Positions 15,056 to 25,600 of a stretch of DNA of 64,000 nt are shown in pieces (the first letter of the stretch is position 1; the number at the start of each line of letters is the position of its first letter). The notes beneath the pieces were generated by a model that worked only from the letters and a program-made list of their open reading frames with translations, made no database searches and was not told the origin of the DNA. This DNA comes from Bacillota bacterium (GTDB taxonomy: Bacteria; Bacillota; Clostridia; Tissierellales; Peptoniphilaceae), in the NCBI GenBank assembly GCA_023442775.1, contig JAEZXH010000010.1, forward strand, positions 12,828 to 76,827, given 5' to 3'. Both the position numbers and the translations under genes were made by a program.

Positions 15056-16075
15056 ATGGAACAAAACCTTAACGCAGCAGCCCGCCGGGAACGAACCCGG
15101 GAACTCTTCTTCAACTATGCGCTCTACTTCATTCTGGGCATGCTCATCGTGGGGATTATCGCCTACGATCCATCCTTCTTAACGCGCAACAACTTCGTCA
15201 ACATCCTCACCCAGGCCTCCACCCGGGCGATCCTTGCCCTCGGTGCCGCCGGCCTCATCGTCTTACAGGGGACCGACCTCTCCGCAGGGCGCATCCTCGG
15301 CCTCTCCGCCGCCGTCTCTGCCTCCCTCTTGCAATCCGCAGACTACGCGAGCCGCATGTACCCCAACCTCGGGGAAGTGAACATGCTCATCCCCTTCGCC
15401 CTCGCCATCCTCGTCGGCGTCGTCTTCTCCCTCTTTAACGGACTCGGCGTCGCCGTCTTGAAGATTCACGCCTTCATCATCTCCCTCGGGACCCAACTCA
15501 TCGTCTACGGCATCTTGCAGATGTACATCGACTCCCAGGAGATGGGGGCGCAGCCCATCGGTTCCCTCTCGGAACGCTACACGAACCTCGTCAACGGAGA
15601 AGTCTTCCTCCTGCCAAACCTCGTGTGGTTCATGATCATCATCGCCATCATCATGTGGGTCATCTGGAATAAGACTGCCCTTGGGAAAAACATGTTCGCC
15701 ATCGGCGGCAACCCGGAAGCTGCAGAAGTCTCCGGGGTCAGCCTTGTGAAGAACATCATGCTCATCTACCTCATCACTGGGGTCCTCTACGGGATTGCAG
15801 GATTTCTCGAAGCGGCCCGTATCGGTTCGGTCACCGCGGGAACCGGGACCAACTACGACCTCGACGCCATTGCGGCCTGCGTCGTCGGCGGCGTCTCCTT
15901 CTCCGGTGGGGTCGGGACCATTCCGGGCGTGCTCATCGGCACCATCATTTTGCAGTTCATCAACTACGGTCTCCAATACATCGGCGTCAATCCCTACCTT
16001 CAGGGCGTGGTCAAGGGAATCATCATCATCGTCGCCGTGGCCATTGACGTACGCAAGTACATCGTGAAAAAATGA
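15056..16075 (+). CDS. mglC: Galactose ABC transporter permease
   Basis: This 339-residue polytopic permease belongs to the branched-chain amino acid / ribose-galactose permease family. Typical stretches are LQGTDLSAGRILGLSAAV and the EAA-like loop region GNPEAAEVSGVSL. It forms the membrane channel for the sugar captured by MglB. The start has AGGAGACCCT upstream. Its TGA overlaps the galM ATG (ATGA), so the transporter genes are coupled to the catabolic genes. Confidence 0.95.
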   Translation: MEQNLNAAARRERTRELFFNYALYFILGMLIVGIIAYDPSFLTRNNFVNILTQASTRAILALGAAGLIVLQGTDLSAGRILGLSAAVSASLLQSADYASRMYPNLGEVNMLIPFALAILVGVVFSLFNGLGVAVLKIHAFIISLGTQLIVYGILQMYIDSQEMGAQPIGSLSERYTNLVNGEVFLLPNLVWFMIIIAIIMWVIWNKTALGKNMFAIGGNPEAAEVSGVSLVKNIMLIYLITGVLYGIAGFLEAARIGSVTAGTGTNYDLDAIAACVVGGVSFSGGVGTIPGVLIGTIILQFINYGLQYIGVNPYLQGVVKGIIIIVAVAIDVRKYIVKK

Positions 16076-16923
16076 GTCTCTCTACGATTCTTCTCGAGAA
16101 CGAGACCTTTGCCCTCGAGATTTGCCCCGCCCTTGGGGCGAAGGTCGTCTCTTTGGTGGCCAAACAATCAGGGCGCAACCTCCTCTTCGAAAGCGTTGCG
16201 CCCCTGAGATTGGCCTCCTATGGGGCGGCCTTTTCTGATTTTGACACCTCGGGGATTGACGACTGCTTCCCCACCATCGACCCTTGGGAGGAAGAGGGCC
16301 TCTCCTATCCCGACCACGGTGCCCTCTGGAGCCTACCCATGGAGATCACCAAGAAAGAGAACGCCCTCACGAGCCGCTTCTCCTTAGAAGAGACCATGGG
16401 CCTTCCCATCACCGGAGAGCGCACCATCGCCCTCGACGGGGACAAGGTCTTTTACACCTTCACCGTAAAAAACCACGGAGATACCCCCATTCCCTACATC
16501 TGGGCCTTTCACGGCCTCTTTTCCCCAGAAGGGGCAAGGCTCCTGCTACCCTTCTCGAAAGAGGACGTCATCCTCTTGGACGGCAAGATGCCCGAGGGCC
16601 TCGAGGACTTTTCCTCCTATCCCGAAAATGCCACGAGCAAGTGGGCCTTCCCCGGCCCCTGCCCCGAGGGGGAGATTGGCTACCTCTATGAGAAAGACGG
16701 GTTCGCCCTCCTCCTCGACTGGGACAGAACCGAAACCCCCTACCTCGCCTGCTGGGTGAGTACGGGAGGCTTTAAGGGGGAAAAGAATTGGGCCCTCGAG
16801 CCCATGAGCGCCGCCTTTGACACCCCAGGAGATAGGCCCCATCTTCCCGGGAGCACCCTTTTCCCACATGAATCTCGCACCCATCACTTGACCTTGACCT
16901 ACAGGGAGGTTCGTCATGGCTGA
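16072..16923 (+). CDS. galM: Aldose 1-epimerase family protein (galactose mutarotase, LacX-like)
   Basis: This 283-residue protein resembles the LacX/GalM-like aldose-1-epimerase branch. Visible features are the early PALGAKVVSLV strand, GIDDCFPTIDPW, DHGALWS (catalytic-type His) and the late cluster around EPMSAAFDTPGDRPHLP. It should interconvert alpha and beta galactose in the cytoplasm, feeding GalK. It overlaps mglC by 4 bases and galT by 8 bases. The divergence from classical GalM leaves some doubt about exact specificity; position in the operon makes mutarotase the best reading. Confidence 0.85.
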   Translation: MSLSTILLENETFALEICPALGAKVVSLVAKQSGRNLLFESVAPLRLASYGAAFSDFDTSGIDDCFPTIDPWEEEGLSYPDHGALWSLPMEITKKENALTSRFSLEETMGLPITGERTIALDGDKVFYTFTVKNHGDTPIPYIWAFHGLFSPEGARLLLPFSKEDVILLDGKMPEGLEDFSSYPENATSKWAFPGPCPEGEIGYLYEKDGFALLLDWDRTETPYLACWVSTGGFKGEKNWALEPMSAAFDTPGDRPHLPGSTLFPHESRTHHLTLTYREVRHG

Positions 16924-17890
16924 ATTACGTTACAATCCCCTCTTAGGCGACTGGACCATGGTCTCCGCCGACCGGTCCAAACGCCCTGACATGCCCAAGG
17001 ATTTCTGCCCCTTCTGTCCCGACTCAGGGCGCGTCCCCCCGGACTACGAAGTCCATCGGTATGACAACGACTTTCCCATCCTCTCCCAAGACCCTTGGGA
17101 GCCCGAAGCCGTGGGAAGCGACTTCTACAAGACCATGCCCTCCTATGGGAAGTGCGAAGTCATCCTCTACTCCTCGGATCACCACGGCAACCTCCGCGAC
17201 CTCTCCCAAGAGCACATGGAGCACCTCGTGGATTTGTGGACCGAACGCTACGAGGAACTCATCGTCGACGAGAAGATCAAATTCGTCTTCTGCTTCGAGA
17301 ACCGTGGACGAGAAGTGGGGGTCACCATGCCCCATCCCCACGGCCAGATCTACGGCTATTCCTTTATGCCTCTTCGGATGAAGGTGGAACTTGCGCGGGC
17401 AAAAGAGTACTATGAAACCGAGGGCGAAAACCTCTATGACCGCATCCTCCAAGAAGAACTCGACTTCATGGACCGCCTTGTCACCGAAAACGACTCCTTC
17501 GTCGCCTTCATCCCCTTCTTCGGCGAATACCCCTACGGCGTCTATATCTTCCCCCGTCGTCCCCTCGCCTCCTTCTCCGACTTTGACGAGGCGGCTCGCC
17601 GTGACTTCGCCGCCATTTTGAAAGAAGTCACCACCCTCTTTGACGCCCTCTTCGACGCCACCTTCCCCTACATGATGGGCATCTACAACGCCCCCGCCCA
17701 CGACGACCTCGCCGAGGGAGCTTCCGACTACTTCCGGTTCCACGTGAAGTTCTTCCCGCCCCTGCGCGCCAAGGGCAGCCTCAAGTACAACGCCTCCTCG
17801 GAGACGGGAGCCTGGGCCTACGGCAACCCGCGGCGGGTAGAAGACTGCGCACGAGAATTAAGAGAGACGAAGGAGCGGCTCCATGGATAG
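16916..17890 (+). CDS. galT: Galactose-1-phosphate uridylyltransferase
   Basis: This 324-residue class I GalT transfers UMP from UDP-glucose to galactose-1-phosphate. It has the zinc-site CPFCPDSG near residue 36 and the active-site HPHGQIYGY, whose second His carries the uridylyl group. The start follows ACAGGGAGGTTCGTC inside the end of galM. The end overlaps galK by 8 bases. The protein is slightly shorter than E. coli GalT but all catalytic motifs are present. Confidence 0.95.
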   Translation: MAELRYNPLLGDWTMVSADRSKRPDMPKDFCPFCPDSGRVPPDYEVHRYDNDFPILSQDPWEPEAVGSDFYKTMPSYGKCEVILYSSDHHGNLRDLSQEHMEHLVDLWTERYEELIVDEKIKFVFCFENRGREVGVTMPHPHGQIYGYSFMPLRMKVELARAKEYYETEGENLYDRILQEELDFMDRLVTENDSFVAFIPFFGEYPYGVYIFPRRPLASFSDFDEAARRDFAAILKEVTTLFDALFDATFPYMMGIYNAPAHDDLAEGASDYFRFHVKFFPPLRAKGSLKYNASSETGAWAYGNPRRVEDCARELRETKERLHG

Positions 17891-19043
17891 ACTCAAGGAG
17901 CGCATCGCCCATTTTGAGGAACTCTTTGGCAAGGCGCCCACCGCCCTCGTCTACGCGCCGAGCCGCATCAACCTCATCGGAGAGCACTTGGACTACAACG
18001 GGGGCCACGTCCTCCCCTGCGCCATTGAGCTCGGGACCTACGCCCTCATCGCCCCCTCGGAGTCCTTCGACTTCGTAAGCCTTAACATGGAGGAGCGCGT
18101 CCGCGCCAAGGTAGAGGACCTCGCCACTCTCCCCCCCAAGGGGTGGGGCGCCTATCCCCTCGGCGTCGGGAAGCGCCTCGAGGAGCTGGGAACCCCGGTG
18201 AAGGGATTTTGCGGCCTCTTCTGGGGAGAGATTCCCACGGGAGCCGGCCTCTCCAGTTCCGCCTCCTTGGAGGTCCTCACCGCCACCATCTTCGCCCACT
18301 TAGGGGGCTTTGACCTCGATCCCTTGGAGAAGGCCCACATCGGCCGGTGGGTGGAGAACGTCCACTTGGGCCTCAACTCCGGGATTATGGACCAATTCGC
18401 CATCGCCATGGGGCAGAAGGACACGGCGTTTTTCCTCGAGACGGTTCACGAGACCTACGAGCCCATCCCCTTGGACCTTCAGGGCCACGCCCTCGTCGTC
18501 ATGTACACGGGAGTGAGTCGACAACTCGTGGAAGGGGCCTACAACGACCGATTCAACGCCTGCCAAGAGCTCCTCGCACAACTCCGAGAGCCCTTCGGCA
18601 TCAACGCCCTCTGTGAGCTCCCCTTAGAGCGGCTGGAAGAGGCGATGAACCTCGTGGAAGACGCCACCCTTCGCCGTCGCCTGCGCCACGTCATCACCGA
18701 GGAATCTCGGGTGAAGGAAGCAGTAGAGGCTCTTCAAGGGGGAGACCTTCTCCGCTTTGGCCACCTCTTAGACGGCTCCCACGCCTCCCTTTCGGAAGAC
18801 TACGAAGTCTCGAGCCGAGAGCTCGACATGATCACCGAGCTTGCCCGTCGCCACGGGGGCTGCCTCGGCGCACGCATGACCGGTGCCGGATTTGCGGGCT
18901 GCGCCATCGCCCTCGTCCGGGAAGACCGCCTCGAGGACTTCCTCGCCCGCATCCCCCTCGCCTACGAAAAGATGAGCGGACACACCCCCACCTTCTTCGT
19001 CACCAAGGCCTCCCACGGCCCAACCACCACCCCCCTCTCCTAG
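17883..19043 (+). CDS. galK: Galactokinase
   Basis: This 386-residue GHMP kinase phosphorylates galactose at C1 with ATP. It shows the galactokinase signature PSRINLIGEHLDYNGG (around residue 22), the ATP loop PTGAGLSSSASLE (around residue 120) and GARMTGAGFAGCA near the C-terminus. The start follows AAGGAGCGGCTCC inside the end of galT. galE follows after 12 bases. Confidence 0.97.
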   Translation: MDRLKERIAHFEELFGKAPTALVYAPSRINLIGEHLDYNGGHVLPCAIELGTYALIAPSESFDFVSLNMEERVRAKVEDLATLPPKGWGAYPLGVGKRLEELGTPVKGFCGLFWGEIPTGAGLSSSASLEVLTATIFAHLGGFDLDPLEKAHIGRWVENVHLGLNSGIMDQFAIAMGQKDTAFFLETVHETYEPIPLDLQGHALVVMYTGVSRQLVEGAYNDRFNACQELLAQLREPFGINALCELPLERLEEAMNLVEDATLRRRLRHVITEESRVKEAVEALQGGDLLRFGHLLDGSHASLSEDYEVSSRELDMITELARRHGGCLGARMTGAGFAGCAIALVREDRLEDFLARIPLAYEKMSGHTPTFFVTKASHGPTTTPLS

Positions 19044-19055
19044 AAAGGAGTTTCC

Positions 19056-20042
19056 ATGAACGTCCTCATTATCGGCGGAGCCGGCTACATCGGCTCCCAC
19101 TGCGCACGCACCTTCCTCGAAGAAGGAGACGAGGTCATCGTCCTCGACAACCTCTCCACCGGGCACAAAGACGCAGTTCTCACCGACACCTTCTACGAAG
19201 GCGACGTCCGCGACCGCGCCCTCCTAGACGACATCTTCCGCCGCCACAAGATTGACGTGGTGCTTCACTTCGCCGCCCTCTCCCTCGTGGGCATCAGCAT
19301 GACCGAGCCCGCAGAGTACTACAACAACAACGTCTACGGCGCCTTGGTCCTCTTAGAAGCCATGCGGGACCACGGCGTGAAGAAAATCGTCTTCTCCTCC
19401 ACCGCCGCGGTCTACGGCGAACCGGAAGAGACCCCAATCTTAGAAGACGCCGCCACGAACCCCACCAACCCCTATGGAGAGACGAAACTCGCCATGGAGA
19501 AGATGATGCACTGGTTCGACGTGGCCTATGGAATCAAGAGCGTCGCCCTGCGCTACTTTAACGCCGCTGGTGCCTCCTCCGACGGCCGCCTCGGCGAACG
19601 ACACAACCCCGAGACCCACCTCATCCCCCTCGTCCTCCAAGTCCCTCGAGGCCTTCGGGAAAAAGTCGCCATCTACGGCAACGACTACCCGACGAAGGAT
19701 GGCACCTGCATCCGGGATTATATCCACGTGGAGGACCTCGCCCGGGCCCACTACCTTGCCGCCAAGAGTTTGGAGGACAACACCTCGAAGACCTACAACC
19801 TCGGCACGGGGACGGGATACAGCGTCCGGGAAGTCATTGAGACCGCCCGCAAGGTCACGGGGCACCCCATCCCCGCAGAGGAGACCCCGCGTCGCCCAGG
19901 AGACCCGGCAGTCCTCGTCGCCTCGGGAGAAAAGGCGAAAGAAGAGCTCGGCTTTACCCCGAAAAAAGACCTGGAGACCATGATTAGAGACGCCTGGAAC
20001 TTCTACCAAGACTACGACAAGAAAGGAGAACCCCATGCTTAA
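19056..20042 (+). CDS. galE: UDP-glucose 4-epimerase
   Basis: This 328-residue short-chain dehydrogenase-type epimerase regenerates UDP-glucose from UDP-galactose. The NAD site GGAGYIGSH begins at residue 7, and the catalytic pair is in SSTAAVYGE (Ser/Thr) and NPYGETK (Tyr-x3-Lys). PTKDGTCIRDYIHVEDLA is the typical C-terminal substrate region. The start follows AAAGGAGTTTCC. It overlaps the nitroreductase gene by 8 bases. Confidence 0.97.
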   Translation: MNVLIIGGAGYIGSHCARTFLEEGDEVIVLDNLSTGHKDAVLTDTFYEGDVRDRALLDDIFRRHKIDVVLHFAALSLVGISMTEPAEYYNNNVYGALVLLEAMRDHGVKKIVFSSTAAVYGEPEETPILEDAATNPTNPYGETKLAMEKMMHWFDVAYGIKSVALRYFNAAGASSDGRLGERHNPETHLIPLVLQVPRGLREKVAIYGNDYPTKDGTCIRDYIHVEDLARAHYLAAKSLEDNTSKTYNLGTGTGYSVREVIETARKVTGHPIPAEETPRRPGDPAVLVASGEKAKEELGFTPKKDLETMIRDAWNFYQDYDKKGEPHA

Positions 20043-20553
20043 GGACACCATTTTCAATCGCCGCACCACGAGAAAATACAAGGGCGGCCCCGTCCCCCAC
20101 GACCTCTTGGAAAACCTCTTGATGCACGCCTCCATGGGCCCCTCCGCGGGAAATGCCCACCCCATTGAGTTCATCGTCGTCGAAGACCCGGAGACGAAGG
20201 CAAAACTCGCCGCCGTGGAAAAATTTGGCACCGCCTACGTGAAAGACGCCCCGACCCTCATCGTCCTCATCGGAGACACGGAAACCTCCCGCACCTGGGT
20301 CGAAGAAGGGGCCATCGCCGCAGCGTACCTCGGCCTGCTCCTCGAAGAAGAGGGATACTCCTCGAGCTGGATCCACCTCCACGGCCTCACCACCCCCGAG
20401 AAGGAAGATACGGAGTCCTACGTGAGAAACCTCCTCGGCATCCCGGAAAAATACGGCGTCCTGTGCATGCTCCCCGTCGGGGAAAAGGACGAGCGCACGA
20501 AGCGCCGCAAGGAGTTTCCCATGGGCGAAAAGATGCACATGGAAAAATTCTAA
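20035..20553 (+). CDS. Nitroreductase family protein (FMN oxidoreductase)
   Basis: This 172-residue nitroreductase-fold protein begins with the FMN-binding NRRTTRKYKGG and has MHASMGPSAGNAHP, where FMN phosphate contacts are expected. Such enzymes use NAD(P)H to reduce flavin-accessible substrates such as quinones, nitro compounds or enones. The start is set by AAAGGAGAACCCC inside the end of galE. It is the last gene of the galactose operon, before a strong terminator. No galactose-related role is known for this family, so it may simply share the transcript. Confidence 0.88.
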   Translation: MLKDTIFNRRTTRKYKGGPVPHDLLENLLMHASMGPSAGNAHPIEFIVVEDPETKAKLAAVEKFGTAYVKDAPTLIVLIGDTETSRTWVEEGAIAAAYLGLLLEEEGYSSSWIHLHGLTTPEKEDTESYVRNLLGIPEKYGVLCMLPVGEKDERTKRRKEFPMGEKMHMEKF

Positions 20554-20555
20554 GA

Positions 20556-20582
20556 AAAGAGAGACCCTCGGGTCTCTTTTTT
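20556..20582 (+). terminator. Terminator of the galactose operon
   Basis: AAGAGAGACCC/GGGTCTCTTTTTT hairpin with a T-run, 3 bases after the nitroreductase stop. Confidence 0.92.
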
Positions 20583-20666
20583 CGTGACTCAATTGACTTT
20601 TCTTCTAGTTTATGATGAGATAGAGGAAAATGTTTCTTTGATGCAACCATGAGAAAGGAGAGTGCC

Positions 20667-22622
20667 ATGGGTTTCATCAAAAACCCTCACGTGGCGAAGG
20701 TCTTGCCCCTTCTCCTTCAAGATAAAACCACAAAGCACCCCATCATCTGGGCGACGGACACCTATGCCCACTTGGGAGGGGAATTCACCGACACCGCCCC
20801 AATCCGCCCCGAGGCCCTCCTCTGGCACCCGGAGCTCTTGCGCCCCCGGATTCAAAAATCCCAGGAAGACCAACAGAGCCGGACGAGAAAGCGCGCCGAA
20901 GTCTTCACCCCCGCCTGGCTCTGTAACGCCATGGTCAATGCCCTCGACGCCGACTGGTTCTCCCAAGACGCGGTCTTTACCAAGGAAGAGAAAGACGGCA
21001 CCTGGACTACCGTGGAGGCCCCCATCCCCTTTCCCGAGGACAAATCTTGGCGGGACTACGTGGACTCCCGGCGACTGGAGATGACCTGCGGAGAGGCGCC
21101 ATTTCTCGTCTCCCGCTACGACGCCTCCACCGGGGACTTCATCGCCTCGCCGAAGCGGCGCATCGGCATCCTCGACCGAAAACTGCGGGTGGTGAACGAG
21201 AACACTAACGAGGAAGAGGAGTGGCTCTTCTGGACCTTTCGGGCCTACGAGGCCTGTTACGGCTACGAGGTCCAAGGGGATAGCCTCCTCATTGCGAGGA
21301 TCAATCTCCTTCTCACCTTCGTCGACGTCTACGAAGAGCGGTGGGGACGAGTGCCCGAAGAGGGGCTCCTTCGAAAACTCGCCAATAAGATTTCCTGGAA
21401 CCTCTGGCAGATGGACGGCCTCACCGGCACGGTCCCTCTGGGAAAACCCGGGGGAGGCTACGAACAGCTGAGCCTCTTTCACTCCCCCGACGACACCCCC
21501 ATCGCAGCCCCCTGCACCCTCTACGACTGGAGACGACGCACCCCCCTCACCCTCGGACAGATCAAGGAGATGAGAGCCATGAAGAAAAAACTCTTTGACT
21601 ACGTCATCGGCAATCCCCCCTATCAGGAGGATTTTAACAACTCCGGCGACAACAAGAACTACGCCAAACCCGTCTACAACCTCTTTATGGACGCCGCCTA
21701 TGAGGTCTCAGACAAGGTGGAACTCATCCACCCGGCACGATTCTTGTTTAATGTCGGAAGTACTCCAAAAGACTGGAACCGTAAAATGCTCGACGACCCC
21801 CACTTTAAGGTCTTGCGCTACGAGCCAAAAAGTGTCGTGTTTTTTGACAACGTAGATATTAAGGGTGGCGTCGCCATTACGTATCGAGACACCACGAAGG
21901 ACTTTGGCCCGATTTCAACATTTACAGCTTTTCCTGAACTCAATGGTATCGTCAAAAAAGCTGCAGCTTCTTCCGAAGAGGAAAGCCTTGCTTCCATTGT
22001 CTATACCCAGACACGTTTTGATTTAGAAAAACTTTATGAGGAGCACCCCGAATGTCGTAAAGCCATCGGCTCGGGCGGAAAAGATAAAAGATTGCGGAAC
22101 AATACCTTCGATAAGATTCCCCTCTTTACCGATGAGCCTCAAGATGAGTCCGACATAAAAATTCTCGGTCTTCAAAAAAATAAACGCGTCTGGAAATACA
22201 TCCCCGCCCGCTTCATCGACCAGTCCCACGAGAACTTGAACTTTTATAAAGTTTTTGTGCCCGCAGCCAATGGCTCTGGAGCTCTCGGAGAAGTGTTATC
22301 TACGCCCGTGATCGGGCTACCCGTAATCGGGCATACGCAAACTTTTATAAGTTTGGGTGTTTTTGAAACTAAAGAAGAAGCGCAAGCTCTCATGAAATAC
22401 ATTAAGACTAAATTTGCACGCGCAATGTTAGGCGTGCTGAAAGTTACGCAGCACAATGATAGAGGCGTATGGCGACTTATCCCCCTCCAAGACTTCACCC
22501 CACAAAGTGACATCGACTGGACGCAGTCCGTAGCGGACATCGACAGACAACTCTATAAAAAGTACGGTCTCTCCCCCGAAGAGATTGACTTCATCGAGAC
22601 CCACGTGAAGGAGATGGTGTGA
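20667..22622 (+). CDS. Eco57I-type adenine-N6 DNA methyltransferase of a restriction-modification system
   Basis: This 651-residue methylase has motif X (FTPAWLCNAM, ~80-89), a motif I variant (LEMTCGEAPFL, ~137-147) for S-adenosylmethionine and the catalytic motif IV NPPY at 316-319. It should methylate adenine in a specific target sequence to protect host DNA. The ATG at 20667 has AAAGGAGAGTGCC upstream; an earlier ATG at 20649 precedes that site. The 3' third (about 21,740-22,480, residues ~360-605) is visibly AT-richer with different codon use. This matches the expected target-recognition region and suggests replacement by recombination. The stop overlaps the helicase-nuclease start. Confidence 0.85.
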   Translation: MGFIKNPHVAKVLPLLLQDKTTKHPIIWATDTYAHLGGEFTDTAPIRPEALLWHPELLRPRIQKSQEDQQSRTRKRAEVFTPAWLCNAMVNALDADWFSQDAVFTKEEKDGTWTTVEAPIPFPEDKSWRDYVDSRRLEMTCGEAPFLVSRYDASTGDFIASPKRRIGILDRKLRVVNENTNEEEEWLFWTFRAYEACYGYEVQGDSLLIARINLLLTFVDVYEERWGRVPEEGLLRKLANKISWNLWQMDGLTGTVPLGKPGGGYEQLSLFHSPDDTPIAAPCTLYDWRRRTPLTLGQIKEMRAMKKKLFDYVIGNPPYQEDFNNSGDNKNYAKPVYNLFMDAAYEVSDKVELIHPARFLFNVGSTPKDWNRKMLDDPHFKVLRYEPKSVVFFDNVDIKGGVAITYRDTTKDFGPISTFTAFPELNGIVKKAAASSEEESLASIVYTQTRFDLEKLYEEHPECRKAIGSGGKDKRLRNNTFDKIPLFTDEPQDESDIKILGLQKNKRVWKYIPARFIDQSHENLNFYKVFVPAANGSGALGEVLSTPVIGLPVIGHTQTFISLGVFETKEEAQALMKYIKTKFARAMLGVLKVTQHNDRGVWRLIPLQDFTPQSDIDWTQSVADIDRQLYKKYGLSPEEIDFIETHVKEMV

Positions 22623-25600
22623 TGAAAGAGCTTCGTCTTGACACCTTCGAGCACCTCGTCCCCCAGTGCTACGCCTATGTGACCCCCGGGGTGGCCAAAC
22701 ACGAGGGGTGGACGAAAATCGGCTACACCACGAGAGACGTGGAGGAGCGGATCCTCGAGCAGACCCGCACCGTGGGCCTCGATGCAGACATCTGTTGGTC
22801 CCGCCTCGCCACCTATACGAAAAAGCCCTTCGGCACCTTCACCGACAAGGAGTTTCACGCCTATCTAGAACACCAAGGGATTGAGAGAGAGCCCCACCGG
22901 GAGTGGTTTCACATCGACCCCGACACCGCCGAGAAGCTCTTCGCCGACTTTAGTGCCCACGATGGCCACCTGGCAAAGGGCGACGCCCCCATCTCCTATC
23001 GCCTGCGAAAGGAGCAGGAGGAGGCGGTGAGCCGTACCCTCTCCTACTTCAAGACCCATGACGAGGGAAAGTTTTTGTGGAACGCAAAACCGCGCTTTGG
23101 GAAGACCCTCGCCGCCTATGACCTCATCAAACGCCTCGGCGCCGAAAAAGTCCTCGTCATCACCAACCGCCCCGCGGTGGCTCAGTCCTGGGTCGACGAC
23201 TACAACACCTTCCTCGGCCCCTCCTCTGGCTACGTTTTCGTCTCTCACTTGAAGAACATTCAAGGGGCGAAGAACGTCTACACGCGGGAGGAATACCTAA
23301 AGAGCCTCAGCGACGAAGAGAAAAACCTCATCGAGTTCGTAAGCCTCCAAGACATCAAGGGGTCCATCTACTTCGGCGGCGAGTTCGACAAACTCTCAGA
23401 ACTTCGCGCCGATGGGGGGATTCATTGGGACCTTCTCATCATCGACGAATCCCACGAAGGGGTCGCCACCGAGAAGACCGATGTGGCCTTGGATCGCATC
23501 AAGAGAAAGGCCACCCTTCACCTCTCGGGAACCCCCTTTAAGGACCTGGCGAACCAAACCTTTCCCGAGGAGGCGATCTACAACTGGACCTATGCCGACG
23601 AGCAGGGGCGCAAAGCCTCTTGGGGGGAGCGCGAAGAAGAGCGGGGGGAGGAGAATCCCTATGAAACTCTTCCCGAACTCCAACTCTACACCTACCAGAT
23701 GTCGGAAGTCCTCCGAGATACCCTCCTCGACGGGGTGTCCATCGACGAGAAGGAGGTCGAAAAAGTCGCCTTTGATCTCAACGAATTCTTTTCCACGAAG
23801 GAAAACGGAGAATTTGTCTACGACGATGCGGTAAATAAGTTCCTCGACGCCCTAACGAAGAATCCTCGCTTCCCCTTCTCCACCGACGAACTTCGCGCAG
23901 AGCTCGCCCACACCTTCTGGCTCCTCGACAGGGTCAATAGTGCGAAGGCCCTGGCGAAAAAGCTCCAGGTGCATCCCTATTTCAAGGACTACAAAGTGGT
24001 CGTCGCCGCGGGAGACGGGCGGACCGAGGGGATGGACGAGGAGGCGAAGCAGGAGCACTCCCTGAAAAAGGTCCGCGACGCCATCGCCAACAAGGAGAAC
24101 GCCCCGACCATCACCCTCTCCGTGGGCCAGCTCACCACCGGGGTCACCGTTCCCGAGTGGACGGCGGTCCTCATGCTCTGCAACATGACGAGCCCGGCTC
24201 TCTACATGCAGGCCGCCTTCCGGGCCCAAAACCCCTGGGTGCGCCCCACCGCCATGGGGATGGTGATGAAGAAGCGGGCCTATGTCTTTGACTTCGACCC
24301 GGCGAGAACCCTCACCATCTTCGACGAATTCGCCAACGACCTCATTCCCGCCCACGCCACGGGGCATCTCACCCAGGCCGAGCGCAAGGACAACGTCCGA
24401 GAACTCTTAAACTTCTTCCCGGTCTACGGCGAGGACGAGGAGGGGGAGATGGTCCTTCTCGACGCGGAGAGGGTCCTCACCATTCCCCGACGCATCCACG
24501 CCCGCGAGGTGGTGGACCGCGGGTTTATGTCGAATTTCCTCTTTGCCAACATCGGGGCCATCTTCTCCGCCCCGAAGGAGGTGGTGGAGGTCATCAACCG
24601 CTTCCAGCCCGTGGACGCACCGAAATCGAGTCGTCCCTTGGAGATTGACGAGAATACCCGCGCCGAACTCTACCTCAACGACAAAGGGGAGGTGGAGATG
24701 CCCGAGGAGGTGGTCATCGGCCTTTCGAAGGACATCTTTGGGGAGAAAATCTACTCCCCGATGGCTCAACTCGTCGAAGAGAAGACCGAGGAGCTTCAGG
24801 ACACCTCAGCCGAGGAGATTCTCGAGAAAAAGAATCCCGCGAAGGACCTGACCAAACTCTTTGCCGGTCCGATGACAGACATCGTTCTCGACACTTTGAA
24901 GGAGAAAGCCCCCTTCCCGGTGAAAACCTCCACCGCCAACGCCATCTCTCGGAGTATCCACGACGCCGTTGGCCAAGAGGTGCGCGAAGTGGTGACAGAC
25001 TACACTGTTGAGAAGAATCAGCGAGAGCGCGCCTTCCAAAAGCGTCTTCAGAGGGCCCAAGAGGAGAAGGTGCCGATGGCAGAGATTGCTGCTATGAGGG
25101 AAGAGCACGAGAAGGGGTTGGCAGACCTGAAACAGTCCGCGAAGACAAGGCTCAAGGAGAAGATCGAAACCCACGAGTTCATCTCCTCTATCTACCAGGA
25201 CGCAACAGAAATCGGAGTCAAGGACAAATCGGAGAACGAGAGAAAATCCTACGAGGACGCCATCCGGGACCACCTCCGCGGCTTCTCCCGCACCATTCCC
25301 GCCTTCCTCATGGCCTATGGAACAGAGGATACCACCCTCGCAAATTTTGACTCCCTTGTCCCCGATCACGTCTTCCTCGAGGTCACCTACAATCCCCAAG
25401 CAAAGGAAGGAATCACCCTTAAAGACTTTCGCCTCCTCCGCGACGGCGGTGAATTTAAGAAAGACGGCGAAATCGTCCACTTCCCGGGACACCTCTTTGA
25501 CGAGGTGGTCTTTAATGACGCCGTGGCAGAGTTTATGCGGCGCAAAAAGGAGCTGGCGAACTACTTCGACGAGTCCCAGGAGAAGGACATCTTCGACTAC

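Noticed and set aside
20649..20666. Upstream ATG as start of the methylase
   Set aside because: The ribosome binding site AAAGGAG lies after it, so the ATG at 20667 is preferred.
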